A stretch of 64,000 nucleotides of DNA from NCBI RefSeq assembly GCF_001500315.1, contig NZ_LLER01000002.1, positions 248,001-312,000 of the forward strand, written 5' to 3'. The stretch is from Staphylococcus auricularis (GTDB lineage Bacteria; Bacillota; Bacilli; Staphylococcales; Staphylococcaceae). The notes beneath the pieces are model-generated. The model was given only the letters and a program-made list of their open reading frames with translations, was not told the origin of the DNA and made no database searches. The position numbers and the translations under genes are program-made. Positions 10,212 through 20,422 of the stretch are shown here, in pieces; the first letter of the stretch is position 1, and each line of letters begins with the position of its first letter.

Positions 10212-10646
10212 ATGATTACACAACAAACCATTGATGTGTTAGATGAAATCGATGTGTTAGGTGATATGATTTTACAATCTGATTTGTATCAATCCTTTAA
10301 AGCTGCTGAAGCACGCTTAAATCAAGATGAAGAAGCGCATTTGATGTATGAAGCATTTTTAAAATCTAAAGCACAATATGAAGACATTATGCGATTTGGG
10401 AAATACCATCCAGATTATCGTCAAATCATGTTAGAAACACGTAAGCGTAAACGTGCTTATGAAATGTTGCCCGTAGTTATGGATTACAAACAAAAAGAAG
10501 TGGCATTGCAAGAGCTTGTCGATGAAGTCATTAGCAAGATCGCTTATTCAGTCTCTGACCATGTCAAAATCGAAGCGGGCAACCCATTCTTCCAACAAGA
10601 TAAAGAAGGATGTGCATCAGGTGGCTCTTGCCACTGTTCGTTATAA
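10212..10646 (+). CDS. ylbF: YlbF family RNase Y-associated regulator
   Basis: This 144-residue, mostly helical cytosolic protein belongs to the YlbF/YmcA (Com_YlbF) family. In B. subtilis YlbF, YmcA and YaaT form a complex that directs RNase Y to specific mRNAs and carries iron-sulfur clusters. The C-terminal tail holds Cys134, Cys140 and Cys142 in a Gly/Ser-rich context (CASGGSCHCSL), consistent with cluster binding. AAAGGAGGAGC precedes the ATG by a normal distance. It starts 16 bases after ylbC and is probably co-transcribed with it. Confidence 0.9.
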   Translation: MITQQTIDVLDEIDVLGDMILQSDLYQSFKAAEARLNQDEEAHLMYEAFLKSKAQYEDIMRFGKYHPDYRQIMLETRKRKRAYEMLPVVMDYKQKEVALQELVDEVISKIAYSVSDHVKIEAGNPFFQQDKEGCASGGSCHCSL

Positions 10647-10706
10647 TAAACCTTTGCTCTGAGATTCACATTAAAATATGAGTTGTTTCAATGAATAGGA
10701 AGATAT

Positions 10707-10752
10707 AAAAATTCCCTATGTAGTATGTTTTAGTACTACATAGGGAATTTTT
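10707..10752. terminator. Bidirectional terminator between ylbF and the GDPD gene
   Basis: A perfect 19-bp stem (10707-10725 with 10734-10752) has A-rich and T-rich ends, so it works for both convergent genes. Confidence 0.92.
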
Positions 10753-10759
10753 GCATTTA

Positions 10760-11677
10760 TCAATGGTGATTTTTAAAACGTGCGCCTAATTCAGGATAGT
10801 CGGTTACAAGTGTGTGTACGCCAAGATCAGCTAGATCTTTCATCTCATCAAAACTATTGATGCCATAAAAACCTGGCACGATGTTACTTTCAAGTAGCCA
10901 TTGAATGAATTTAGGCCATGTTAATTTGATGCCTTTAAATGAAGTTGGCATTTGGAAGGTGTTTTCAGTTGTTTCAAAACTTTTTCCAAGACCGAGCATA
11001 AACTTAATAAACCCTTCTGCCACTTCTTGTTCGCTCGCACCTAAAGCGACATCACCGTTACTATATCGGTTAAATGCAGCGATATTTTCTTTGTGGAAGC
11101 TTGTGACTAGCACTCGGTTTTGAGCGTAGTGATCTTTAATTGTTTCGTACATGACTTTCGGCGCTATTTTTCCTGCTTCAGTGTCAGGGTGATCTTTGAT
11201 ATCGACGTTGATCAGCTGGTTAGGATAGAATATGAGTAACTGTTCAAAGCTTAAAATTTTTGCGTCTTCGTGATCGCGATAAGGAGTATTACCATTGATG
11301 TCTTTAAAATAATAACCGGCATCTAAGCGTTTGAGCTCATCAAGTGTATGCTCATAAACAAATCCAGAGCCATTAGTAGTGCGATCAACCATGTCATCAT
11401 GAAATACGACAAGTTGATGATCTTTGGTGAGTCGAACATCGGTTTCAAAACCATCAAGTCCTAGTTCAGCAGCGTGATCAAAGGCGAGTTTCGTTTGTTC
11501 AGGTCTTTCAGCCATACCGCCACGATGCGCAAAGATGTACGGTGCAGGTTCAGCAAAAAAGGCGGGTACGGATTTCGGTACGGGTTCTTTTTTGAACTTA
11601 TTAAATAAGAACAAACTGCCAGCAATCGACAGTGCACCTAAAGAAAGCGTTGTGAGTGATTGCTTGAAGTTCTTCAT
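10760..11677 (-). CDS. Membrane-anchored glycerophosphodiester phosphodiesterase
   Basis: This GDPD-fold enzyme hydrolyses glycerophosphodiesters to an alcohol and glycerol 3-phosphate. After an N-terminal hydrophobic segment (about residues 8-26) the catalytic core shows His51-Arg52 with Glu60 in AHRGGMAERPE, Glu78 and Asp80 in GFETDVRLTKD, and His93 in VFHDD. These are the metal and acid-base residues of the family. The C terminus has the typical LVTDYPELG segment. The ATG at 11677 follows GGAGGATTTT. It is read opposite to the flanking ylb genes and looks like an independent unit in the cluster. Whether the anchor is cleaved is uncertain. Confidence 0.92.
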   Translation of the reverse strand: MKNFKQSLTTLSLGALSIAGSLFLFNKFKKEPVPKSVPAFFAEPAPYIFAHRGGMAERPEQTKLAFDHAAELGLDGFETDVRLTKDHQLVVFHDDMVDRTTNGSGFVYEHTLDELKRLDAGYYFKDINGNTPYRDHEDAKILSFEQLLIFYPNQLINVDIKDHPDTEAGKIAPKVMYETIKDHYAQNRVLVTSFHKENIAAFNRYSNGDVALGASEQEVAEGFIKFMLGLGKSFETTENTFQMPTSFKGIKLTWPKFIQWLLESNIVPGFYGINSFDEMKDLADLGVHTLVTDYPELGARFKNHH

Positions 11678-11803
11678 ATAAAATCCTCCAGTCTATAGCA
11701 TAGTTTAATTTTATCCTAGCAAAAGTTTGATACGAGACAAAGTAATTGTTATTTATAAAAGGTGTTATACATGATATTATAATTATCAATTGGAGTGAAA
11801 AAT

Positions 11804-12055
11804 ATGGATATAGTACAGAGAACAAGTTTAATCATTTATTTAAAGCATATTAAACATGAACGCCAACTTCGTAAATATGGACACATTGTACATATAAATA
11901 GAAACCATAAGTATGTCATTATGTATGTTAACGCTAAAGACGCTGATTCGGTCATTACGCGTTTATCAAAATTAAAATACGTCAAACATATTAGTAGCTC
12001 ACCTTATAAATACTTAACTAAAACATATGAAAAAGAACGCCACGAGACATCTTAA
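11804..12055 (+). CDS. ylbG: YlbG family protein (DUF2129)
   Basis: A short cytosolic protein of 83 residues from the ATG at 11804, which follows TGGAGTG. A longer frame starting at the GTG at 11795 would use the ribosome site as code. The sequence [23 protein letters not shown] and the C-terminal [19 protein letters not shown] are characteristic of the DUF2129/YlbG family, always encoded beside ylbF and rsmD in Bacillales. The molecular function is unknown. A possible -10 (TATAAT, 11778-11783) lies just upstream, suggesting its own promoter. Confidence 0.9.
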   Translation: MDIVQRTSLIIYLKHIKHERQLRKYGHIVHINRNHKYVIMYVNAKDADSVITRLSKLKYVKHISSSPYKYLTKTYEKERHETS

Positions 12056-12084
12056 ATGTTGATGATGTGAAGGTGTTGTCCATA

Positions 12085-12474
12085 TTATTGAAGTGGTGGA
12101 ATCCAATTTTGTAAACGTAGCACACTCACGAGATAATTATAATACAGTTCAATATCGTAATAGTCTTCAGGTGGATGGACGTCAATTTCTTTAACTTCAA
12201 TATCATAGCGTTCAGCTTGTTCATTAATCATGTCGAATTTTTTATTACGATTAGGATAAGGGTACTTAACTGCGTTCAACATGAGATACATTGCTTGAAA
12301 GTGTTGACCACTTGTCGGATTCATGACTAACGCAACTGAAGATTTTTGTTGTTCAGATCTCGGCGTATGGAAATAAACTACAAATGCCACACGTGGATGG
12401 TCATACTCCATTAAAGTCGTAAATTCGAATAAGTCGGTAAGTCCATTACCTAGTAAAATAAATGATTGTTTCAT
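12085..12474 (-). CDS. Uncharacterised conserved staphylococcal protein
   Basis: A 129-residue protein beginning MKQSFILLGNGLTDLFEF, with no signal peptide, membrane segment or catalytic motif that I recognise. It has a mixed alpha/beta look, with a strand pattern VAFVVYFHTP and SVALVMNPT, and ends in aromatic-rich YNYLVSVLRLQNWIPPL. The start at 12474 has a clear AGGAGG eight bases upstream, so it is a real gene. It runs opposite to ylbG and rsmD and is present at this place in S. aureus as far as I recall. I cannot assign a function. Confidence 0.8.
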   Translation of the reverse strand: MKQSFILLGNGLTDLFEFTTLMEYDHPRVAFVVYFHTPRSEQQKSSVALVMNPTSGQHFQAMYLMLNAVKYPYPNRNKKFDMINEQAERYDIEVKEIDVHPPEDYYDIELYYNYLVSVLRLQNWIPPLQ

Positions 12475-12536
12475 AAATTGGCCTCCTATATAAGTGCATT
12501 ATAAAGAAAATATTTTAAGTTGGGAAGGATGAGAAG

Positions 12537-13572
<1,036 letters not shown>

Positions 13573-13586
13573 CTACAGTTGATGGT

Positions 13587-14729
13587 TTAGCGTGCATCAG
13601 TGCGAATGACAGGCATGTTAAAATCATCTTGCTGCTCGCCGCTCATCAAATTATAGATGCGCGTGGCATGAATATTATGTGTGAACCATGATGCATTTTG
13701 TTGATTGACATTCGTGATCCAATGTCTGTCAGGAAATTTCGATTTTAGTTCTTTTAAATATTGCTGGCCTTGTGGTGTCATACCGAGTATTCGTGCAGCA
13801 TGTATCGTCTCTGGTCGATCTTGTTGTTTAAATTGTAATAATGTATTCATCAACACACGTTGGAGATGCGTGTATGTATAACGTTTAGATTTTAATAGTT
13901 GTATCAGATGATCAAACGATTGCGCTTCTAAAATGACTTTTTTTAAACGATGTTCTAGACCTTCACTCATGGTATAGATTTGATTTAATGTCTCAACACT
14001 TTGTGATAAAATGGCATATTTTAATAACGGGAAAGTATCTGCTTTATCGATATGAGGTTCTGTGTAAAGGTGTTGAATCGAAGCAGGTACTGCATGTTGC
14101 CACTCTGAATCGTTGTGTGTCATCGCATGTCTGATTGCCGATCCACTCGCAATTGGAGATTGAGACAATGTTTGATCGTGATGATGACTACTTTGTCTAT
14201 GGATTGCATGTGACGTTATTTGATAACCGTGTTGTTGAATCGCACGAACATACGATAAGCCTAATGTATCGTTAGGAGAGGCAAGTAAGGGTTCATTAGG
14301 AAAAAGTTCACTCAAAATGCGAGGATAACTTTTTCCTTCTTTTATTTTTTGTTGAAAAATAGGGCTTGCTTTTAGATCATTGAGTTTCTGGCTCATCGAA
14401 AGGAATGCATCTGTATCGCCACTTTCACTGCCAAAAGCAAGCGCATCACTATCTAAATAGTGTGCCAGTTGAACAGCCATATCGCCAAAGTATTCTCCAG
14501 CAGAAAGGGAGGCATATGCAGGTAATTCAACAACAAGATCGCATTGATCTAAAGCCATCTCTGTGCGCGTAAATTTGTTGTAGATGGCTGGTTCGCCGCG
14601 CATGACGAAGGAACCGCTCATGATAGCGATAGTGACTTCAGCTTGGGTGATTTGTTTGGCTTGTTGTGCGTGGAATACATGGCCATTGTGGAATGGATTG
14701 TATTCTGTAATTAATGCAACGCTTTTCAT
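13587..14729 (-). CDS. tmcAL: tRNA(Met) cytidine acetate ligase
   Basis: TmcAL (YlbM) uses ATP and acetate to form N4-acetylcytidine at the wobble position of elongator tRNA-Met in B. subtilis. The N terminus ALITEYNPFHNGH carries the nucleotidyltransferase HxGH motif, followed by IAIMSGSFVMRGEPAI. The start is the ATG at 14729, eight bases after GGAGGA, giving 380 residues; an upstream in-frame methionine would cover the ribosome site. It is transcribed towards coaD, convergent with it, and divergent from the yceD-rpmF unit. Confidence 0.93.
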   Translation of the reverse strand: MKSVALITEYNPFHNGHVFHAQQAKQITQAEVTIAIMSGSFVMRGEPAIYNKFTRTEMALDQCDLVVELPAYASLSAGEYFGDMAVQLAHYLDSDALAFGSESGDTDAFLSMSQKLNDLKASPIFQQKIKEGKSYPRILSELFPNEPLLASPNDTLGLSYVRAIQQHGYQITSHAIHRQSSHHHDQTLSQSPIASGSAIRHAMTHNDSEWQHAVPASIQHLYTEPHIDKADTFPLLKYAILSQSVETLNQIYTMSEGLEHRLKKVILEAQSFDHLIQLLKSKRYTYTHLQRVLMNTLLQFKQQDRPETIHAARILGMTPQGQQYLKELKSKFPDRHWITNVNQQNASWFTHNIHATRIYNLMSGEQQDDFNMPVIRTDAR

Positions 14730-14859
14730 TTGCAATTCCTCCATTCAGAATTCATCATGGGTATTGTAACATGACTTACAATTTGAAACATTCGTCAGTC
14801 ATATAGATGTAAAAAATAACTAAATTATGTAAAAAATGGATGACTGTTAAGAAAAAATC

Positions 14860-14888
14860 TTGACAATGTATAATGATAAAGTTAAAAT
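14860..14888 (+). promoter_or_regulatory. Strong sigma-A promoter of yceD-rpmF
   Basis: A perfect TTGACA, a 17-base spacer and TAAAAT; the yceD start lies 31 bases beyond the -10. Confidence 0.85.
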
Positions 14889-14918
14889 AAATTTTGTGCT
14901 TGTTAGAGGTGAAGCCAT

Positions 14919-15458
14919 ATGAAATGGTCAATAACGCAATTAAGAAAATTTCAAGATAAACCATTTGAATTTCGTGAAACTGTAAACTTCAATTATTTAA
15001 TTGAAGCGTTGGATTTAATCGATCTATCAGAAATTGCTGTGAACGGTGAACTCACTGTTAAATCAAGTGAAGTCATTGCGGACATGCATTTAACTGGTAC
15101 GTATACGATGCCATGTGCACGTACATTAGAGCCAGTTGAAGTACCGCTCGATGTCACAACACAAGAGATTTTTGATTTAGATCATTACGAACAATCTGAA
15201 GATGAAGATGAACATTATCATGATGCATCAGATGGTATGATTAACTTGAAAGACGTTGCAGAGGAAATTGTCATTATTGAAAAACCAATGCGTGCCTATT
15301 CAGAGCACAGTGACGAAATGCTCACTGAAGGCAACGGCTGGGAAGTTATTGACGAGGATCAAGCAGTTGAGCTTGAAAAAGCGCAAGAGGAAGAACAACA
15401 ACGTCAAGTTGATCCGCGGCTTCAAAAATTACAACAATTATATGATAAAGAACAATAG
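14919..15458 (+). CDS. yceD: YceD family protein (DUF177)
   Basis: A 179-residue acidic cytosolic protein of the DUF177/YceD family, which is encoded immediately before rpmF in most bacteria and in E. coli and plants is linked to 23S rRNA accumulation. The core segment GTYTMPCARTLEPVEVPL includes the conserved cysteine-containing strand, and DGMINLKDVAEEIVIIEKPM is typical. GAGGTGAAG precedes the ATG. It shares a strong promoter with rpmF, so expression follows ribosome synthesis. B. subtilis calls it YlbN. Confidence 0.92.
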   Translation: MKWSITQLRKFQDKPFEFRETVNFNYLIEALDLIDLSEIAVNGELTVKSSEVIADMHLTGTYTMPCARTLEPVEVPLDVTTQEIFDLDHYEQSEDEDEHYHDASDGMINLKDVAEEIVIIEKPMRAYSEHSDEMLTEGNGWEVIDEDQAVELEKAQEEEQQRQVDPRLQKLQQLYDKEQ

Positions 15459-15539
15459 CAGATTGAAATAATTTATAGTATAATAAATTATTGAGTCTAA
15501 AAAACTATTATTTGTGTTTAAATATAAGGAGGATTAATC

Positions 15540-15710
15540 ATGGCAGTACCAAAAAGAAGAACGTCTAAAACTAGAAAAAACAAACGTCGTACACACATTA
15601 AACTTTCAGTACCTGGTATGACTGAATGCCCAAACTGTGGTGAATATAAATTATCTCACCGTATCTGCAAAAACTGCGGCTCTTATAATGGTGAAGAAGT
15701 CGTAAAATAA
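15540..15710 (+). CDS. rpmF: 50S ribosomal protein bL32
   Basis: A 56-residue basic ribosomal protein beginning [19 protein letters not shown]. It keeps a complete zinc ribbon with Cys30 and Cys33 (CPNCG) and Cys43 and Cys46 (CKNCG), so this is the zinc-binding (C+) form. AAGGAGGATTAATC gives a strong ribosome site. It lies 81 bases after yceD and ends in a clear terminator. Confidence 0.98.
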   Translation: MAVPKRRTSKTRKNKRRTHIKLSVPGMTECPNCGEYKLSHRICKNCGSYNGEEVVK

Positions 15711-15741
15711 GTTGAACTTTGACATGATGTGTCATTGACGG

Positions 15742-15788
15742 TCGTTCAAAAATTATTCCGCATATAATAATTTTTGGACGATTTTTTT
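15742..15788 (+). terminator. Terminator of rpmF
   Basis: Arms TCGTTCAAAAATTATT and AATAATTTTTGGACGA form a 16-bp stem with one G:U pair, followed by TTTTTTAT. Confidence 0.88.
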
Positions 15789-15826
15789 ATCTAAAATTAA
15801 AGGGAATAATCATGAGAGGAGTTCAT

Positions 15827-16567
15827 ATGGAAACCATAACGTCTCCCCAAAATAACAAGATTAAACAAGCTAACAAATTAAAGAAAAAACGTGACCGAGA
15901 TCAATTGAGTCTCGCTTTAGTCGAAGGTTATCATTTAATAGAAGAAGCTGTTCACAGTCATATTAGGATTAAACAGTTATTTGTAGTCGACCCATCACGA
16001 TTAGATGATTCCATTTTCCAAGCAGCGGAAACGGTGTTTCAAATCAATGTGAAGGTGGCTGAAGCTCTATCAGGAACTGTGACACCTCAAGGTTTCTTTG
16101 CAGTGATCGAACAGCCACAGTATGAGGCAACGACAGCACACCAAGTGTTGCTCATCGATCGCATACAAGATCCAGGTAATCTAGGTACTTTGATACGTAC
16201 AGCAGATGCTGCAGGATTAGATATGATCGTATTAGGAAAAGGTACGGTTGATGCGTATCAAGATAAAGTGATACGTGCAAGTCAAGGTAGCATCTTCCAT
16301 ATTCCTATTGTAACTGGAGACCTTGCTGACTTTATCGAACAGTTTGAGGGGCCTGTTTTTGGTACAGCATTAGATGACGCAGTGCCATATCGTCAGGTGG
16401 ATGCGACTGAAACATTTGCGTTGTTACTGGGAAATGAAGGGCAGGGCGTAGATCCTTCACTACTTGCTCAAACATTACAGAATTTAACTATCCCAATTTA
16501 TGGAAAAGCAGAAAGTTTAAATGTTGCCATCGCTGGAAGCATTTTAATGTATCACTTGAAAGGTTGA
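15827..16567 (+). CDS. SpoU-family TrmH/RlmB-type RNA 2'-O-methyltransferase
   Basis: A 246-residue RNA ribose methyltransferase of the SpoU (SPOUT, knotted) superfamily, probably acting on rRNA; B. subtilis YsgA has the same place before pheS. The N-terminal substrate-binding region (SPQNNKIKQANKL...LALVEGYHLIEEA) is followed by the SPOUT core with motif 1 DRIQDPGNLGTLIRTADAAG, motif 2 LLLGNEGQGVDPSLL and motif 3 IPIYGKAESLNVAIAGSI. The start at ATG 15827 follows GAGAGGAG. The exact target nucleotide cannot be read from the sequence. Confidence 0.92.
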   Translation: METITSPQNNKIKQANKLKKKRDRDQLSLALVEGYHLIEEAVHSHIRIKQLFVVDPSRLDDSIFQAAETVFQINVKVAEALSGTVTPQGFFAVIEQPQYEATTAHQVLLIDRIQDPGNLGTLIRTADAAGLDMIVLGKGTVDAYQDKVIRASQGSIFHIPIVTGDLADFIEQFEGPVFGTALDDAVPYRQVDATETFALLLGNEGQGVDPSLLAQTLQNLTIPIYGKAESLNVAIAGSILMYHLKG

Positions 16568-16593
16568 CCCCGTTCAGTGAAATCAGATATAAT
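16564..16593 (+). promoter_or_regulatory. Promoter of the pheST T-box transcript
   Basis: TTGACC, overlapping the methyltransferase stop codon, an 18-base spacer and TATAAT. Confidence 0.7.
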
Positions 16594-16599
16594 AACTAT

Positions 16600-16856
16600 A
16601 AATCACGTAAAATGAAATACGAACTGATAAAAAGAAGTGAATGTCCTACGCATGATAGTCTCAGGGAGAATAACCATGGACTGCAAGTTATTCCTGTCAT
16701 TGGATATTCTTTCGTCTTTTTAGTTACTTAAAGAAATTTAAGTCGGAGTGACACTCCGTTATCAATAAATACAAGTGTATGCCAAGGCATAAATTTGGGT
16801 GGTACCACGGAAGACTTTCGTCCCTTTATCGTAAAAAGGGGTGAAAGTCTTTTTTT
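16600..16856 (+). ncRNA. T-box leader controlling pheST
   Basis: The conserved T-box core GGTGGTACCACGG lies at about 16798-16810. It is followed by a terminator hairpin (16811-16850) with AAGACTTTC pairing to GAAAGTCTT and a T run. The upstream stem I region includes ATTCTTTCGTC, giving a plausible phenylalanine specifier TTC near 16711. Uncharged tRNA-Phe would stabilise the antiterminator and permit pheST transcription. Confidence 0.9.
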
Positions 16857-16915
16857 ATGAGTACAGAAATGGTAGAACGCGAAACTTGAATAAGGTGATT
16901 GTGAGGAGGACTTAT

Positions 16916-17974
16916 ATGGCACAAACAGAAGCAATGTCTGATTTAAAGCAACAAGCGTTAGTCGACATTAATGAAGCGAATAATGAAAAAGAAATACAAG
17001 ATGTGAAAGTTAAATATTTAGGAAAAAAAGGTTCCGTAACTGGTTTAATGAAACACATGAAAGATTTACCTAAAGAGGAAAAACCAGCTTATGGTCAACA
17101 AGTGAATGAAGTACGTCAAACGATTGAACAAGAGATTGAAGAACGTCAAGCTGTACTTTCGAAAGAAAAATTAGACAAACAACTTGAAAGTGAAACGATC
17201 GATGTGACGTTACCTAGTCGCCGCATTGATATTGGGGCAAAACACCCACTGACACGTACTGTAGAAGAAATAGAAGACTTATTCTTAGGATTAGGCTATG
17301 AAATTGTGGACGGTTATGAAGTTGAAGAAGATTATTATAACTTTGAAGCGTTAAATTTACCAAAATCTCATCCAGCCCGTGATATGCAAGATAGCTTTTA
17401 TATTACTGATGAAATCTTAATGCGTACACATACGTCACCCGTACAAGCCCGTACAATGGAAAAACGTAATGGCCAAGGCCCAGTGAAAATCATTTGTCCA
17501 GGTAAAGTGTACCGCCGTGATTCAGATGATGCGACACACAGTCATCAATTCACTCAAATTGAAGGTCTCGTTGTAGATAAAGGCATTAAAATGAGTGACC
17601 TTAAAGGGACATTAGCACTCTTAGCGAAACAATTATTCGGCGAAGATCGTGAAATTCGCCTACGCCCAAGTTACTTCCCATTTACTGAACCCTCAGTAGA
17701 AGTGGACGTTTCTTGTTTTAAATGTAATGGAAAAGGATGCAACGTTTGTAAACAGACAGGTTGGATTGAAATTTTAGGCGCTGGGATGGTGCATCCAAAC
17801 GTCTTACGCATGGCCGGATTTGATCCAGAAGTATACACTGGGTTCGCATTTGGTTTAGGACCAGATCGTATCGCAATGTTGAAATATGGGATTGAAGACA
17901 TCCGTCATTTCTATACCAACGATGTTCGTTTCTTAAATCAATTTAAAGCCGTAGAAGATAGAGGTGAAATATAA
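16916..17974 (+). CDS. pheS: Phenylalanyl-tRNA synthetase alpha subunit
   Basis: The 352-residue catalytic subunit of the class II alpha2-beta2 enzyme that charges tRNA-Phe. An N-terminal coiled-coil arm (residues about 1-90, with [13 protein letters not shown]) precedes the catalytic domain. That domain has motif 2 in [24 protein letters not shown] and motif 3 in [13 protein letters not shown] near the C terminus. The [17 protein letters not shown] cysteine stretch is normal in the Firmicute subunit. The ATG at 16916 follows GAGGAGGACTTAT; the longer upstream frame runs back into the leader terminator. It overlaps pheT by one base. Confidence 0.97.
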   Translation: MAQTEAMSDLKQQALVDINEANNEKEIQDVKVKYLGKKGSVTGLMKHMKDLPKEEKPAYGQQVNEVRQTIEQEIEERQAVLSKEKLDKQLESETIDVTLPSRRIDIGAKHPLTRTVEEIEDLFLGLGYEIVDGYEVEEDYYNFEALNLPKSHPARDMQDSFYITDEILMRTHTSPVQARTMEKRNGQGPVKIICPGKVYRRDSDDATHSHQFTQIEGLVVDKGIKMSDLKGTLALLAKQLFGEDREIRLRPSYFPFTEPSVEVDVSCFKCNGKGCNVCKQTGWIEILGAGMVHPNVLRMAGFDPEVYTGFAFGLGPDRIAMLKYGIEDIRHFYTNDVRFLNQFKAVEDRGEI

Positions 17975-20376
17975 TGTTAATTTCCAAAGAATGGTTAGAA
18001 ACATATGTAGAAGTCAATCAACCTGTAAATACATTAGCTGAAAGAATCACCCGCACAGGAATTGAAGTTGAAGATATCATTGACTATACAGCTGAGATTA
18101 AAAAACTCGTCGTAGGCCATGTCGATGAGATTGAAAAACATCCTAATGCGGATAAATTGAACATTTGTAAAGTGGATGTCGGTGAAGATGAACCCGTTCA
18201 AATCGTGTGTGGTGCACCGAATGTAGATGCAGGACAAACCGTTATTGTTGCACGTGTGGGCGGTCGCTTACCTGGTGGTGTGAAAATCAAACGTGCCAAA
18301 CTACGTGGTGAAGTATCAGAAGGTATGATTTGTTCATTACAAGAAATTGGCATATCTAACCAACTCACACCTAAACATTTTGAAAATGGTATCTTCGTCC
18401 TCCCAGAAGCTGTAACACCAGGTACAGATGCACTCGCTGCTTTATATCTCGACGATCAAGTGATGGAATTCGACTTAACACCGAATAGAGCAGATGCACT
18501 CAGCATGATTGGTACAGCTTATGAAACCGCAGCACTTTATAATGAACCTGTCCAATTACCTGAGACAGAGAGTGATGAAGTCAGTCAATCAGCTCAAGAT
18601 GAATTAAATGTGACTATCGATAACCCAGAAAACGTGCCATATTATAGTGCACGTGTCGTTGAAAATGTAACCATTGCACCTTCACCCATTTGGATGCAAA
18701 TGCGCTTAATCAAAGCGGGCATTCGTCCAATCAATAATGTGGTCGACATTTCAAACTATGTTCTTATCGAATACGGTCAACCGTTACACATGTTTGATAA
18801 AGATTGCATCGGTTCATCCGATATTGTAGTAAGACAAGCACAAGAAAATGAAACAATGACAACACTCGATGGTCAAGAACGTAAATTAGAAACTGGTGAT
18901 ATCGTCATCAGTAACGGTAAAGAACCCATCGCCATTGCAGGTGTAATGGGTGGCGATTTCTCAGAAGTCACAGATCAAACAACGAATGTCGTCATCGAAG
19001 GGGCAATCTTTGATTCAGCAAGTATCCGTCATACGTCTCGTCGTTTGAATTTACGTAGTGAAGCATCAAGCCGTTTTGAAAAAGGCATTGCAACTGAATT
19101 TGTGGATAAAGCGGTAGACCGTGCTTGTTATTTATTACAAACATATGCGAATGGATCTGTTTATCAAGACCGGGTCACTGCTGGCGATTTAGGTGAATTC
19201 GTCACTCCAATTGATATTACGGTTGAAAAGGTTAACCAAACAATCGGTTTTGATTTAGCAGCAGAAGACATTGAACGCTTATTTGTTCAACTTGGCTTTG
19301 AAACGACACGTGACGATCATCAGTTGACTGTTTATGTGCCATCAAGACGTAAAGATATTTCTATTCAAGAAGACTTAATTGAAGAAGTTGCACGTATTTA
19401 TGGCTACGATGAAATACCAGTTACATTACCTATGTTTGAAAATGTGACTCATGGCGCATTAACTGATCGTCAAGCGAAGACACGTACTGTGAAAGGATTA
19501 TTAGAAGGTGCCGGTTTAAGTCAAGCGATTACTTATTCATTAGTATCTAAAGACCGTGCCCAAGATTTTACATTAGAATCTCATCCTACGATTGATTTAT
19601 TGATGCCGATGAGTGAAGCGCATGCGACACTCCGTCAAAGTTTATTACCACACTTGATTGATGCCGTTGCATACAATGTGGCACGTAAAAACCACGATGT
19701 ACGATTGTATGAACTCGGCCGTGTATTCTTCGGTAACGGAGAAGGTCAATTACCAACTGAAGTTGAGTATTTAAGTGGTATCTTAACTGGCGAATTTGTA
19801 GAGAATGCTTGGCAAGGTAAAAAAGAAGCTATCGATTTCTTTATCGCGAAAGGCATTGTAGAACGTATCGCTGAAAAATTAGATTTAACATTTGAATATG
19901 AAGCCACAGAGATTGAAGGTTTACATCCAGGCAGAACGGCGATGATTTATCATGAAGGAGAAACAATCGGTTTTGTAGGTGAATTACATCCAGAAGTGGA
20001 ACAAGCCAATGACTTAAAACGCACTTACGTGTTTGAATTGAACTATGATAAATTAATGCAAATCTCTGTAGGCTATATTAACTACGAACCTATCCCAAGA
20101 TATCCTGGTATCACACGCGACATCGCATTAGTAGTGAAACGCGACGTACCTGCTTCAAACATTCGTCGTACGATATATGAACATGGTGAAGATATCCTTC
20201 AACGTGCCTATGTATTTGATGTGTATGAAGGGAAACACGTTGCAGAAGATGAAAAATCTATTGCAATTCGCTTAGATTATTTAGATCCTGAAAATACACT
20301 GACAGATGAACGTGTCACTGCAGTGCACGATAAAATTTTAGCGGCTCTACAAGATGAAGGAGCTACAATTAGATAA
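17974..20376 (+). CDS. pheT: Phenylalanyl-tRNA synthetase beta subunit
   Basis: The 800-residue beta subunit provides tRNA binding and editing of mischarged tyrosine. Domains in order: the N-terminal OB-fold tRNA-binding domain (about 40-150, VGHVDEIEKHPNADKLNICKVD), the B3/B4 editing domain (about 210-385), B5 (about 405-475), the inactive catalytic-like core, and the C-terminal FDX-ACB anticodon-binding domain (from about 705, RYPGITRDIALVV). Its ATG shares a base with the pheS stop codon, giving tight coupling and equal subunit synthesis. Confidence 0.98.
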   Translation: MLISKEWLETYVEVNQPVNTLAERITRTGIEVEDIIDYTAEIKKLVVGHVDEIEKHPNADKLNICKVDVGEDEPVQIVCGAPNVDAGQTVIVARVGGRLPGGVKIKRAKLRGEVSEGMICSLQEIGISNQLTPKHFENGIFVLPEAVTPGTDALAALYLDDQVMEFDLTPNRADALSMIGTAYETAALYNEPVQLPETESDEVSQSAQDELNVTIDNPENVPYYSARVVENVTIAPSPIWMQMRLIKAGIRPINNVVDISNYVLIEYGQPLHMFDKDCIGSSDIVVRQAQENETMTTLDGQERKLETGDIVISNGKEPIAIAGVMGGDFSEVTDQTTNVVIEGAIFDSASIRHTSRRLNLRSEASSRFEKGIATEFVDKAVDRACYLLQTYANGSVYQDRVTAGDLGEFVTPIDITVEKVNQTIGFDLAAEDIERLFVQLGFETTRDDHQLTVYVPSRRKDISIQEDLIEEVARIYGYDEIPVTLPMFENVTHGALTDRQAKTRTVKGLLEGAGLSQAITYSLVSKDRAQDFTLESHPTIDLLMPMSEAHATLRQSLLPHLIDAVAYNVARKNHDVRLYELGRVFFGNGEGQLPTEVEYLSGILTGEFVENAWQGKKEAIDFFIAKGIVERIAEKLDLTFEYEATEIEGLHPGRTAMIYHEGETIGFVGELHPEVEQANDLKRTYVFELNYDKLMQISVGYINYEPIPRYPGITRDIALVVKRDVPASNIRRTIYEHGEDILQRAYVFDVYEGKHVAEDEKSIAIRLDYLDPENTLTDERVTAVHDKILAALQDEGATIR

Positions 20377-20383
20377 GATTAAA

Positions 20384-20416
20384 AAAAGACTGAGGCGTAT
20401 TTGCGTCTCAGTCTTT
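20384..20416. terminator. Bidirectional terminator between pheT and rnhC
   Basis: The arms AAAAGACTGAGGCG and TGCGTCTCAGTCTTTT form a stem flanked by A and T runs, serving both convergent genes. Confidence 0.88.
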
Positions 20417-20422
20417 TTGATA

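Noticed and set aside
16811..16850. T-box terminator of pheS as a stand-alone terminator for the SpoU gene
   Set aside because: It is part of the T-box leader, with the GGTGGTACCACGG core directly before it.
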